From positions 558,001 to 622,000 of the forward strand of contig OX439050.1 of assembly GCA_949317995.1 (NCBI GenBank): 64,000 bases of DNA, written 5' to 3'. This document shows, in pieces, positions 21,484 through 32,645 of this stretch. The translations under genes and the position numbers were made by a program. Source of the DNA: Acholoe squamosa (taxonomy: Eukaryota > Annelida > Polychaeta > Phyllodocida > Polynoidae). Below the pieces are notes generated by a model that saw nothing but the letters and a program-made list of their open reading frames with translations, did no database searches and had not been told where the DNA came from. The number at the start of each line of letters is the position of its first letter. Position 1 is the first letter of the stretch.

Positions 21484-21880
21484 ATTATAATATATCAACA
21501 TAATACATGCATTCCTACTGCGTAGTTCCTGTTTTTGTCAAGTATATTAGCATAATACATGCATTCTTACTGCGAAGTTCCTGTTTTTGTCAGGCATATT
21601 AACATAATACATGTATTTACACTGCGTAGTTCCTGTTTTTGTCAGGTATATTAGCATAATACATGCATTTTTACTGCGTAGTTCCTGTTTTTGTCAGGCA
21701 TATTAACATAATACATGTATTTACACTGCGTAGTTCCTGTTTTTGTCAGGTATATTAGCATAATACATGCATTTTTACTGCGTAGTTCCTGTTTTTGTCA
21801 GGCATATTAACATAATACATGTATTTACACTGCGTAGTTCCTGTTTTTGTCAGGTATATTAGCATAATACATGCATTCTT
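21484..21880. repeat. Dimeric minisatellite, block 2
   Basis: The same A/B 52-54-bp units as 20448-20912, about seven monomers, starting 80 nt after the exon stop codon. Confidence 0.9.
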
Positions 21881-21934
21881 CCCAGGGGAGCCACTCCCTA
21901 TCTGATCTATAGTAACCATGTGTGTACACAAACT

Positions 21935-22260
21935 AGAGGGAAAGGGGTATGTTTTGGGCCCCATGGGTGGGTACGCCTGGATCCGTTATTAGGATCCATT
22001 TTAGGTCAAAAGGGGTATGGTTTTGGACCTGAATTTTCAAGGGAAGTTTTGATAATTTTCTCTGAAAAGTAGTATGATTTTTGGACAAAATTGGAGAGGT
22101 GGCACGCCCAAAGGGGTATGACTTTTGTAACTTTTACAGAGTGGCCCACCAAAAGGGGTATGGATTTGCTCAATTTTTGGCGTCTATCCCGCCAAAAGGG
22201 AGGTATCTTTAGTGAATTTTGGCTCGCTAAAAGGGCATGAAATTTGAGATGATGTACGCA
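21935..22260. repeat. Irregular AAAGGGGTATG repeats
   Basis: The motif (CC)AAAAGGGGTATG recurs at about 21947, 22007, 22107, 22150 and, degenerate, 22190 and 22225, spaced 40-60 bp. It lies between minisatellite blocks 2 and 3. No coding potential. Confidence 0.65.
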
Positions 22261-22294
22261 CATGGTATTCATAAATTCAAGAGTGGCCCTTTGG

Positions 22295-23045
22295 GGCATT
22301 CTTACCGCGTACTTCCTGTTTTTGTAAGGCATATTAACATAATACATGTATTTATACTGCATAGTTCCTGTTTTTTGTCAGGTATATTAGCATAATACAT
22401 GCATTCTTACTGCGTAGTTCTTGTTTTTGTAAGGCATATTAACATAATACATGTATCTACACTGCGTAGTTCCTGTTTTTGTCAGGTATATTAGCATAAT
22501 ACATGCATTCTTGCTGCGTAGTTCCTGTTTTTGTTAGGCATATTAACATAATACATGTATTTACACTGCGTAGTTTCTGTTTTTTGTCAGGTATATTAGC
22601 ATAATACATGCATTCTTACTGCGTAGTTCCTGTTTTTGTCAGCCATATTAACATAATACATGTATTAATACTGCATAGTTTCTGTTTTTTGTCAGGTATA
22701 TTAGCATAATACATGCATTCTTAGTGCGTAGTTCCTGTTTTTGTCAGCCATATTAACATAATACATGTATTAACACTGCGTAGTTTCTGTTTTTTGTCAG
22801 GTATATTAGCATAATACATGCATTCTTGCTGCGTAGTTCCTGTTTTTGTCAGGCATATTAACATAATACATCTATTTACACTGCCTAGTTCCTGTTTTTT
22901 GTCAGGTATATTAGCATAATACATGCATTCTTACTGCGTAGTTTCTGTTTTTGTTAGGCATATTAATATAATACATGTATTTACACTGCGTAGTTCCTGT
23001 TTTTATAAGCTATGTTAACATAATACATGTATTGTCTTTGCGTAG
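22295..23045. repeat. Dimeric minisatellite, block 3
   Basis: About fourteen A/B monomers, identical family to blocks 1 and 2; the last units degrade toward 23045. Confidence 0.9.
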
Positions 23046-24289
23046 TAGATGGACATATTACTTAAGACGTAAAACCTAACTGGTTTCATCCAGATAACAA
23101 GTGGTCTAGTGAAAATACAGCTAGCTCGTTTTTAGCTCTACACAGTAAAAACTGGATAGTCTATCCCTTATGGTTGCAGGCTAATCAATGATGGTTAAAA
23201 TGTATCAAATCAAACGGACTAGCAAATCATATTTGAATGCTAATGTATTACCCCTATACCAGCAAAAGCATGAGAAATCATATGTATATCAAACTGTCAA
23301 GGAACGAGCTATCAAAGACTAACTATAACAATCAGTAGTGTATTATCATAATATATCCATTGGTCATCAGGATTCATGGATACGGTCCTGACTAACAACT
23401 CATCAGGGTTACATTTAAGCGTCATGCTAACCCTATAGGTTAAAATACCTCTAAAAAGTCAACATAATACTCTAAGAAGTGCTGTGGAGACTCTTTTCCA
23501 AAACTTTATTAATGCACCATGACTATCAATGAGCATGATGCATACCTGTATCAACAATCCTTTATGTATAAATGGTAATAGACTTAATCTAAGTCTTTCT
23601 TCATTTGTTTAATCATGCTGTATTTCCTCGTGTATGAACCTGTCTAGTGTATAGGGTGAATCAATTAAACAGTTTTGCTTGTATTAGCCCAGCCTATACA
23701 CAGAGAAATACAATATTTGTTTCAATAATTTCTTTCACTCAATCATAAACATCACATAATGCTCTTAACTATGTATATATCAATAAAGATCCTCCATATG
23801 TGGCATGTACTGGGAATGGAGACCTTATAGCACCCTGTACTAAAGATCCTTTTCGCAGATCCTGTCACATATTATTATTCTACATATATACTAAATGAAA
23901 TATATCTATACCATATAGCAAAAATAAAAAAAGGATGCCTTCTTGAGCAGATCTTCTCTAGTCTTTCCTTTTTACCCTGTCTGCCTGATTTGAGGCGGGT
24001 AAAAACGGATATTTTATGAGTCTTTGTTCACGAGTTAAGATAAACCTATAAGGAGCTAACATTAAGAACACTTGACATCCATACCATAGCAAACACTGAG
24101 AATTCGCCATACAGAAGCAAACGCTGGATATAATAAACATGATTTAATTGAAATAATGGCTATGTATGGAACAACAGGATAAGTTATGAGGCTAAATAAA
24201 GTAGTTTTGCAAACGGTTATTGGATAAATCAACTGTCCTTAAAAGTTTAAACAAAAAATTAGGTTGAAATATAACTGCGCAATACCTTC
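23046..24289. other. AT-rich intergenic DNA
   Basis: No open frame of note and no recognisable repeat or RNA gene. Confidence 0.5.
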
Positions 24290-24900
24290 TTTAAATATAA
24301 CTACGCAATAACAATAAAATTTCCCACCTTTTTTACTAAGGTTATAGAAATTACTGATATAAGCTCCGGGGGGCACTGAGCCTCAGTTTAGGTACCAACC
24401 GTGGTACTAACCCCCCGGAGCGGAGGCTATCGACATGTCAGCGAGGGAGAAAAAGGGGGGCTGTCAACTGAATTGTATCTTATATCAAGAGGCTGTTAAT
24501 ACCTGTTATAACTTGGATGGGAAGGAAGCAGCTTGAATATTCCTTCTAATCACTCAAGGCTGTGATATTCCTGAATATCTCTGTCTGAGAACCATAGTTC
24601 ATATGGAAGAGGTCGGTGAAAAGAGGGGCTGTTATCAGACTTCTTAAAAAAGGGAGGCTGTAAAAATTATGCTACATTTTAAGGGGCTGTGAAATGACCA
24701 AATATGGAGGGCTGTAGTTTCGCAGTTGGTAATACACATCAAAGACTCAGTGCCCCCCGGGGGTATAAGCTCCTCCCTTTCTTATAAAAAAGCCTAACTG
24801 CGCAGTAAATATGGAATTTTCCACCTTTTTAACTAGGGCTATAGGATTGGCTGATATAAGCTCCACCCTTTCTTTAAAAAAGCCTCTCTTTACCTTTAAA
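24290..24900. repeat. Two copies of a ~110-bp repeat, one split by a MITE
   Basis: The unit runs ACTGCGCARTAA...TTTCCCACCTTTTT...CTGATATAAGCTCC...CCCTTTCTT, then AAAAAAGCCT. Copy 1 (24290-24367 plus 24764-24795) holds the MITE. Copy 2 (24796-24890) is uninterrupted and serves as an empty site. Confidence 0.75.
24368..24763. mobile_element. Non-autonomous DNA transposon (MITE) with ~10-bp target duplication
   Basis: The ends GGGGGGCACTGAG (24368-24380) and CTCAGTGCCCCCC (24746-24758) are perfect inverted repeats, 15 bp if the adjacent CC/GG is counted. TATAAGCTCC flanks the element on both sides (24358-24367 and 24764-24773), and the neighbouring uninterrupted repeat at 24851-24875 carries it once. 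The interior has no ORF but six GGCTGT motifs. The superfamily is uncertain; an 8-10-bp duplication suggests hAT-, Mutator- or P-like. Confidence 0.8.
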
Positions 24901-24938
24901 ACCAAAGTTAAGGGTGAGATGGCAGAGAAAACTGGAAG

Positions 24939-25661
24939 ATGGGGAAGGCTTATTCCATGCAGGGCATTTTAATTCTATTTGCTCACATTTTGAGCATGAA
25001 AATACCTGCCATAAAGGTAAGTGTTCCAACAAGATTTAAAAGAAGGAAACCAAGTTCATATACTCTATGTGATTGCCTAGATGGAAAACGTAGTAAATGT
25101 GGGAAGCTATCTATAAAAAGCTACTGGTCAGGGCAAAGCTATATCAAAATGTGCTCATACCACAGCTCTGTGTGTTATTATTCTCGTGTATTGTACAAAG
25201 AAGCCAGTCATAAAACAGACAACAGCCCTAAAAAAAAATCATTGTACATAGCTATAGAAAGTGCTTTGCATATTTTTCAAGCCATCTTTTTGTTCAATGG
25301 CAAAATAGACAAAGGGCACGGCTTCTATTTAGCTCAATTGCTGAGTCAAATAATAAGTGAAAATGAAATGCTAGCATGCTTCAGATCAAAAGATATCACA
25401 AAATTACCTACAAAAAATTCATTTTCCAAAAAAGACTTCATTTTTTTCTTGACTCAAATGTTTGTAAGGGGGACATATTTTTCTCACAAAGAAAAATGTA
25501 TAGGAAATTCATACTACATCAGAGATTTAGACTTTACTATGCTCGTTATAAAAAATATAGAAAAAAAAGGGTTAAACCAAGCAATCAAAAATTTTTCCTT
25601 CTTTCAGATCATCAGAAACACTATAGAAAATGAAAGCCTTCTCCAACTTCATTTAAAATAG
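24939..25661 (+). CDS. Unassigned 240-codon ORF
   Basis: I do not recognise this protein. The frame stays open through AT-rich DNA. It starts with a hydrophobic stretch (MQGILILFAHILSM, signal-peptide-like) and is then Cys/Tyr-rich (CDCLDGKRSKCGK, MCSYHSSVCYYS). The rest has alternating Lys-rich and aliphatic/aromatic segments (FLTQMFVRGTYF, LVIKNIEKKG). A consensus splice donor (AAAGGTAAGTG) lies at about 25013-25023, so the first 26 codons could alternatively be a short exon. A long (TA)n tract follows. It could be a real small gene, a fragment of one, or chance. Confidence 0.3.
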   Translation: MGKAYSMQGILILFAHILSMKIPAIKVSVPTRFKRRKPSSYTLCDCLDGKRSKCGKLSIKSYWSGQSYIKMCSYHSSVCYYSRVLYKEASHKTDNSPKKKSLYIAIESALHIFQAIFLFNGKIDKGHGFYLAQLLSQIISENEMLACFRSKDITKLPTKNSFSKKDFIFFLTQMFVRGTYFSHKEKCIGNSYYIRDLDFTMLVIKNIEKKGLNQAIKNFSFFQIIRNTIENESLLQLHLK

Positions 25662-25705
25662 CTACAAAAGCAATGTGTTTGCCTGTCTCTACATATAAAG
25701 CATGT

Positions 25706-25708
<3 letters not shown>

Positions 25709-25769
<61 letters not shown>
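25709..25769. repeat. (TA)n microsatellite
   Basis: About 30 uninterrupted TA dinucleotides. Confidence 0.97.
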
Positions 25770-25773
<4 letters not shown>

Positions 25774-26169
25774 ATAAGGAAGCTGTATTTTTATGCTTGA
25801 TCCAGATCTGGTTAAAAATCTGCTTCTTAAATAATTAGGCTTTATGTTATCACTTGATCCAGATCGAGTGAAAACAAAAGCTAAAACAAAGCTTTCAATA
25901 TCTTTATTTTATTCGACGTAGGTCAGATAAAATGAAATATACAATATAAGCCATTCATATATATCTACTTAGCTCATAGAGAGATAGGAAACATTGTTTT
26001 TGTTCCAAAATTTTCACTTTAGGCCTTTTTTTTTCAAAATTGAATCAGTCATGTAGATCTACCTTCACGTGGTGACTGATGGATGTATATTTATACATAC
26101 AAAATATGTGTAAATATATAACGAAAGATCTACTTTTGGTTAAAAATTGAGCAACTTACTATACCTTGC

Positions 26170-26345
26170 CTATTACAGAGAGCAGCTCAAACTCTGTATA
26201 AGCCGCTCACTGTGACTATACATAAACATCAAACAGCTCGCTATTGCGAGCCTTTTACAGAGAGCAGCTGAGACTCTTTATAAGCTGCTCACTGCAACTA
26301 CAGGCTCACTAAATGACTCACTAACTGACTCACTAAATGACTCAC
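26170..26345. repeat. Tandem duplication plus GACTCACTAA short repeats
   Basis: Two ~48-bp copies (about 26174-26222 and 26251-26299) share TTACAGAGAGCAGCT and GCTCACTG. Four copies of a 12-bp TGACTCACTAAA-type repeat follow at about 26305-26345. Confidence 0.7.
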
Positions 26346-26754
26346 TGATTTGCTTACAGTGATTAAATATAAACTGCACACTATAACTACTCACTGTAGA
26401 GAGCAACTCAAACAGATCATTTTGTTGCGTGTATGGACTAAATCTATGTGTAAAAAGTCAAAAGAGTAACTCATGCCGCTCCTCTCCTACTCATATAAAC
26501 ATACTAACACACATACACAGCAGGCTTGGAACCGAGTGACATAGTCAGTATGGAGCTTCACATGAGAAACATAAATGGAACCGTTATGACTAATGCAACA
26601 CCTAACACCTATTGCTCTCCCATCTGGAGGCATTCACAAGAACTAATCGAATCTTGTCTACATATCTGTCTACATTATGACATGGAATCTACTTACAAGG
26701 ACAAGGAAAAATGACCTGAGACATGATCTTATCCTAAATTCGTCATTTAACATG

Positions 26755-27235
26755 AAGCTTAATAACAAAGAGATGGGAAAAGCTGTTTACATAAATTATT
26801 TAGTTCCACGTAACCTGGAACAGGACAAAAATAGTTCATATTATTCTCGGTAGAGGGAAAGCAAGAATGCGTTCTGCGTTCAAAACACGATAAAATCTAA
26901 CGTCATAATTGTAAGCTATCAGCGGATATTCTTCCCTGATATCAGTGAAATATATTAAACAATAAAAAGAAGGAGCTCTATACATGGATCTTTGAAACTG
27001 ATAAAGAAAATACAAAGAAAAAGAGCTTTATACATGTAATAATTTAGTTCCACATAACCTACATCATACCAGATATAGTTCATATTATTCTCGGTAGAGG
27101 GGGACAAAAAATCCGCGTTTTGAATGAAAACCTATCGTTTCAATTGTAAACTACCGCTGTGAATTCCTCTAATAACTCTGCAAATATTCTTTGCTGATAT
27201 CAATGAAATATATCAAAAAATAGAGAAGAAAAAAC
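26755..27235. repeat. Imperfect ~240-bp tandem duplication
   Basis: Both halves contain TTTAGTTCCACRTAACCT, TAGTTCATATTATTCTCGG and TAGAGGG, and end with a TTCTTYSCTGATATCARTGA block. Start and end are approximate. No gene seen. Confidence 0.65.
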
Positions 27236-27349
27236 TCTCTCCCTAAATCACTCAAACTGTTGAAAAAAATCTATATCCTCTTAAACTGAATGTTTATTTG
27301 TTCATAGATTTAAAAGTGTAACACCACATATATGATTTCACCGCTGAGG

Positions 27350-27480
27350 TGGAGTATATAAGGAACGCATTGTCTAGGGTTAAATGGAGAGGTCCGGCCC
27401 TCATGTCACAAGCCTCCACGCTTGTGTAGCTCCAGTGTGAACAAAATCACGACTGTACTTGCGACCTTGTCGACTTAGAA
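27350..27480 (+). promoter_or_regulatory. TATA-containing promoter-like segment
   Basis: GAGTATATAAGGAACGC at about 27351-27367, after a GCTGAGGTGG box, resembles GTGAGTATATAAGATCACGC at about 29411-29430. No convincing downstream gene was found for either, so these may be solo LTR or transposon promoters. Confidence 0.3.
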
Positions 27481-27529
27481 CGGCTGATGCTCCCATTGTT
27501 GGTTGAAGCGTGAACGGGTGATGCTTCCA

Positions 27530-27665
27530 CTGTTGTGTCCCTCAATCCTTCCACAATCCTTCTCCTTCAATCCTCCTTCAATCAACAATCCTTCTCCTTC
27601 AATCCTTCTTCAATCCTCCTTCAATCCTTCTTCAATCCTCTCTAATCCTAGTGGTCTCTCAGTGC
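27530..27665. repeat. CTCCTTCAATC short tandem repeats
   Basis: About eight irregular 10-14-bp copies of (T)CCTTCTTCAATC / CCTCCTTCAATC. Confidence 0.8.
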
Positions 27666-27784
27666 TTTCCTCTGTACCAAAAGCTCAGCTGAGAACCTTG
27701 TGACATGCACAGCTGAGAGTAACCTTGTGACATGAGCACCACTTGACCTCTTTTGTATTTAAAACCTAAAGTGATATAATTACT

Positions 27785-27925
27785 ATTTCTAAAATAATCC
27801 TATTCTAAATATATCTATAAACGAGCTCTTTTATGAATAATCTAAATATATCTATAAACGATCTCTTTTATAGATAAATTAAATATATCTATAAACGACC
27901 CCTTTTATAAATAATCTAAAAATAG
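27785..27925. repeat. ~37-bp tandem repeat, 3-4 copies
   Basis: The unit is AATCTAAATATATCTATAAA followed by CGAYCYCTTTTATARATAA. Confidence 0.85.
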
Positions 27926-27955
27926 GAGGTCTTCTCTGGATAATCCAAATATGGT

Positions 27956-27986
27956 GGTCTTTTCTGGATATAATCCAGAAAAGACC
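27956..27986. other. Perfect 14-bp hairpin
   Basis: GGTCTTTTCTGGAT, loop ATA, then ATCCAGAAAAGACC; stem 14/14. A related half-site (GGTCTTCTCTGGATAATCC) lies just upstream at 27928-27946. No T run follows, so it is not an obvious terminator. Confidence 0.85.
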
Positions 27987-27989
27987 AAC

Positions 27990-29035
27990 TATTATACTAC
28001 TCTCGTAACCACTTATCCACTTACGATATCATCAATTGAAAAGAGCAGATAAGTTCAGCTGACACATGTTATGCACGGTTACTTATCCAAAGAACGCCAA
28101 CTACAGGATGTGGTTGGTCTTTTTCCCGCCCGTCGTGTTACCTAAGCGCCATCTTGAATATGCATTGTTGTATCGAAAGTGACGTTCATCATGGTTGTCA
28201 CCATGGTTAACACGGTTAGCAAACTTCCATCTACCTGAAAACCAGTCTTGAGCCCCGGGGTTGATCAAGGTGTGATTTGCGTTGTACTGGAAATAAAAAC
28301 GAATCTTTCTCTTTACAACGGCAAACCAAACACAAATTAATTCAAAATTCCGAATTTGAGACATGATCTTGATAAATTACCCACCTTTCACCTGTCATTA
28401 AGACCGTGAGGTGAAGCACAACAGCGTTTGGATAGATTATTTCGATATATTGAATATCTGCATCCTTAGTGTAATTGAGCTATTGTGAAACATCTAAAAA
28501 AAAAATCGCGCTCCAACACTTTTGGCACATTTTTGACCTTTTTGAAAGTGAATTTTTTCGACCCGTGGTTTCAAACAACAATAACCATTTATTACCCAAA
28601 TCCAGTTGTGCACCCATATAATCCCAAAAACAAAGGTGGGAGCACTTCTGAGCAATTACTCAATCTTATAAAGCATAAATTGATATACGATCTCGCCATG
28701 ATGGCACAGCGCTAGTGCAGTGTGGTAACCTGGTGTGTTACCCGTGAACTAACCAAAGCATCCCTGGTAACCAAACATGCACCTGTTTTAGGTCTATAAA
28801 GGTTTATGTAGTGTGTTTGTCAAGTTATCAAATACAAATTTAACCTTGCTATCTTTTCTGTATTGACCGAAACCGAACTTGTGAACCATGTGAGCTGTTC
28901 TATGATAACAAATGATCTCTTTTTCAACACATTTATTCAAGTGTCATTTCATAGGTAGAGAAATAGTTCACTATACACTACCCCCTCATGAGTTACCTAG
29001 TGATTTTCTCAAAATAAATGTTATTATAAAAAATA
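27990..29035. other. Intergenic DNA
   Basis: No gene supported; frames present are short. An AATAAA near 29202 and a downstream TGTAACA could be the 3' end of a solo LTR, but I found no matching start. Confidence 0.35.
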
Positions 29036-29355
29036 AGACGTAATTCCGCCACAGGGTGCTAGGTGGCATTGCAAACGACATCTTATTCTTCTCCAACCTA
29101 GACCCCACGACACTCAGATGCCTCGGGCCCAGGATATAGCTTGGTTAGACTGGCGAGTACTATACTGTGTACCATATTGATTACTCTCATGCCAATCTTA
29201 CAATAAAGCTGGATCATCAACTGAATTGTCTGGACTCCTGTTACCTCACTTCATGACATGTAACAACCTGTTGACACTACCTCGCCCTTTTCTCTAATTG
29301 AAATAATATAATTGTTTTTCCTGTAATTCCACCACAGGGTGCTAGGTGGCGTTGC
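29036..29355. repeat. Pair of ~30-bp direct repeats
   Basis: GTAATTCCRCCACAGGGTGC followed by TAGGTGGCRTTGC occurs at about 29040-29072 and 29320-29352. Confidence 0.8.
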
Positions 29356-29880
29356 CATTTAACGTATATGTATGATTTAAACACCTTTTTCTGTAGATTA
29401 GTGGATGAGGGTGAGTATATAAGATCACGCTGGGTTATGTTATAAACGGAGGTAGGCCACAGCATAAATGTGATGCATCCTTACCTAACCAGTCACATCT
29501 CGGAAATATCATATTTGAGATATTGATACCATCGTGTAGATGAAATCAATACCATTAATTTGATATACTATTTGTTACAATGTGATGATTATTTATTTTT
29601 TTAAATGAATTTCATCCATAAAATCTTCGGAACATCAGTTCTAAGATATTCCTTGTTAAAATTTTAACTCATATCATCTCAAAGACTCCTTAGCAACGTA
29701 TAGTACTTTTAAGGCTAGAGCTTTGAGATTTAGTATGCATATTGACCATGAGTAAGTGCATCCGTGGTGCAAATTCTACATACCAATTCTAAATAGTTTT
29801 AGTTATTTGATGGCCCAAGAAATAGGGAAAATAATAAGCCGAATGGTTGGGATTTTCGCGGCAAAAACCCATTGATCAAT

Positions 29881-31484
29881 TCAAATTGTGGAATTTGGAG
29901 AGAACAATTTTTGACTGTATTCTTCTGTTCCTTTGCTTCGCCCTTGTCCATGTTCTGCTGTACTTCCACGACCATGACCCTGACCCCGACCACGACCACG
30001 ACCCCGACCTCTCCCACATCCATGTCCATGTTCACTTCCTGCGGGTACACTGTTTGTAACAGGGTTTTTGTCTAGGGCCTCTTCTCTGATCTCTCTTGCA
30101 GGCTCCTGGACAGCAGGTTTAGGACACAAGATGTCTTGGGTGTTAGCTGTGCAGTATTCCCAGATACTGTTGAAAAGGTACCACTGGCGCTTAGGTGCAA
30201 GTCCTGGAGGTGGTATACGTGCAGGGTCGGCATGTGGTAGTTCATCCAGAGATTGCTTCAAAAGATTGAACCTTGCCTCTTCACTAGTTGAGAATTATTT
30301 TGCATACACAACTCCAGGCTAATCAGATGTGAAGCGAAAGTGATGGTACTGATTTATGCCCTGGAGTTGGCGGAAGTTCTTACTTATATGGTCGTGCTAG
30401 TTGTAGGTAGGAACAAATACCTCTCCATCTTCCTTTCCAACAAGATGTGCCAAGTTCACTTGACTACTGGATTCAATGCAGGTTTTCATCTCAACCAAAC
30501 TTGAGGCAGGCGTCCTCCGGAACTTCTGCTTTAGTAGTCCGAAGCACCAGTCAGGCGCAAATTTGGTGTGTCCGGTGATGAGGAAGTGTAGGGTGATTTT
30601 CTTATGTCTACCAGTGATTATGCGCCACATGAGGTATGCCAGCATGTGGTTGAACTTGTTTTGACCACTGCAGTTGTCGCAGTGAAGGTTAATCTCTTCT
30701 TCCCCAAGGGCATATCTGGAGAAGAAATGATGCAAATATGAGATAAAAGCATTCGACCCCTTGCTACTGCAGAATGCTTCATCAATCACATAATTGACCT
30801 GTTGGGGGATCCCTTTAGGGGACACAAAAAATACAATGGGCCTGGCTGCAAAGGGTCATGGGGAAGATGTACTTGTTGAGCAAAATCGAAACTGTAGTGA
30901 CCTACTGTAGCTTTGCTGCATGGGTCATCCGAATCTAGCCTTGTGTTTGACCCATAGACCTCCTTACTGGCCTTTCTCATGTCTCGGTACACTTCATGTT
31001 CCTGATTCACAACAAGCAGATTATTTTGCTGCTTCTTGAGTTTGGCTTGTTTTACTATCTCCAATAAGTTGCTTGATCTTGAGATGGATCAGTTGTTCTT
31101 TTGACATTCCCAGCAAAGATCTGTCATTGGTCAAGATAAGACAATTCTCCGAAGAAGCTGCAGCCAGAGAGACCGAAAGGAAGACTCAGAAACAGCCCGT
31201 CCTCCTATATCTTCCATGGCCTTCTTGTATAGCTTGTAGATTTCAATCTTTGTCATGCTAGATGGTAAATGCTGAATGTCGTCACGGGCGTGGGAGGACA
31301 CTCTACCATGATCCTCAGCATAAGAATTAACAAAAGACCTTTTTATATCCAAGATTTGAATTACCCTTGTGTTGTTTTGCCTACCATCTGTCCTCTTTTT
31401 GCCTGGGGTCAACCCATTTTCCTTGTACCAGTTGATTATAGCTGTCATCTTGTCTTGGCTAATGCTGTGAAAAGAAGGTATCAA
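29881..31484 (-). pseudogene. DUF7869-type transposase-like gene (decayed)
   Basis: Four minus-strand pieces read in order: 31484-31131, 31064-30786, 30825-30397 and 30261-29881. Family landmarks are a CWECQKNN knuckle near 31110, GHYSFDFAQQVHLPHDPLQP, then the core INLHCDNCSGQNKFNHMLAY and ITGHTKFAPDWCFGLLK. The RNase-H-like arrangement (Asp in HCDN, His/Lys/Phe/Asp in GHTKFAPD) marks a transposase-derived family expanded in fish, corals and molluscs. The C-terminal piece carries a Gly-Arg-rich tract (GRGRGRGRGQG). At least two stops near 31130 and 31090 and a frame change near 30800 break it. It is probably an old DNA-transposon copy. Confidence 0.7.
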
Positions 31485-32110
31485 TTAATATAGCCCAGTT
31501 TGTATTTGCAACATTTGAGAACATCTCACCAAAGACTAATATCCCCTGGACCCGCAAGTCGGTGCTGCAGGCATTTATCTCGTTCTGCGCAGATTTGTGA
31601 TTCAGCGGCATTGTTTACTTCCGGTTTGAGCTCGAAGCGTGCGCGCCAATGCAAAGAGTTTAAAAGGGGAATCTTCTGAAAATGATTGGCAAGAATAAAA
31701 GAAGTAAGTATTTGTAATTAAAATGACTTGAAGTTAGGTGTGAGGTTGTACTTAACAGATGTTATTCCTTTATATGTACAGAAAGCACATTCTTAGGGTC
31801 TTCACCTTGGCCCCATGCTACTGACACTGTAGGCTGTTTACCTCTGCCGCGGACGGGAGGCAACGGTCGCGTAACTTTTGCTCGTGGTAAAACGCGAATT
31901 ACGGCAGGAAGACTTAGTCAAATGAAGATATAAACATACCAGTCTTCATCCTTACGACCATACCTTTCATTTAATCCTGGTTAGAATGTTCTGTGACCAT
32001 TATTAAAGTGTCCAGGATCTTGGAAAATGGAGGTAGTAGTGCTTTTTTGGGGGTTTTCCAAACCAGTGAAAATGGCACACAGGGGAGGGCTGCAGAGTGC
32101 TAGGAACCAG
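31485..32110. other. Upstream region of the DUF7869-type gene
   Basis: GC-richer spots around 31610-31650 and 31840-31900 but no supported gene. Confidence 0.35.
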
Positions 32111-32113
32111 TTA

Positions 32114-32418
32114 GGGAGTGGTCATTATTTATCAACAGGGGGGGGGTGGTGGGTTTTCGCCCGCGGACGCGCAGAAATTTTTTATGCCCCCCTCCTCGAG
32201 GGTAGTCAAAATTTTTTGCGCCCCCCCACACCGGAGGCGCCCCTCTTTGATCTATAGTAGCGCGCTGGCTTTTTTGCTAAAAAGAGGGTGAATATTTTTT
32301 AGCCCCCCTCAAGAGGGTTCATAATTTTTTTAGCCCCCCCCTCGGGAGGGGTCTGAAAATTTTACGCCTCCCCCCTCAAACCCACCACCCCCCCTGTTGA
32401 TAAATAATGACCACTCCC
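32114..32418. mobile_element. MITE copy 1 with TTA target duplication
   Basis: A 305-bp element with perfect ~29-bp terminal inverted repeats (GGGAGTGGTCATTATTTATC at the left, its complement at the right), flanked by TTA on both sides. The interior is made of C-run and T-run blocks with no ORF. The 3-bp TTA duplication and GGG start suggest a PIF/Harbinger or ISL2EU-type source. Confidence 0.85.
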
Positions 32419-32645
32419 TTACATGCACTGTTCCCATGGCCACAGTTGTGTTCGTTACAACAATGGTTGCCATGTAACTATCTAGTCTGATCAGGCACAT
32501 CTTCAACTTTGGTATGTTTGTTGAACTAAGAATATGTGATGACCAGTTGAGATTTTGTAATGCCCTTAAGTTGAACATATGTAATATTCAAATAGCTGCA
32601 TACTAATTAGTGAACACTTGTTTTTTTGTTCAAGTAACTCTGTTA

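Noticed and set aside
20685-22924. Minus-strand frames with repeated CIMLICLTKTGTT peptides
   Set aside because: Translation of the minisatellite; period and composition follow the DNA repeat.
26526-26714. 62-codon frame
   Set aside because: No homology, no splice context beyond chance, and short for its AT content.
28720-29270. Possible solo LTR ending in AATAAA and TGTAACA
   Set aside because: No convincing left end, TATA box or target duplication.
29799-30075. Frames with Asp/His-Pro repeats on the plus strand
   Set aside because: Antisense of the Gly-Arg tract in the DUF7869-type gene.
31683-31930. Possible small spliced plus-strand gene (ATG at 31683, GTAAGT donor, TATGTACAG acceptor)
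   Set aside because: Joining the sites leads to a stop within five codons.
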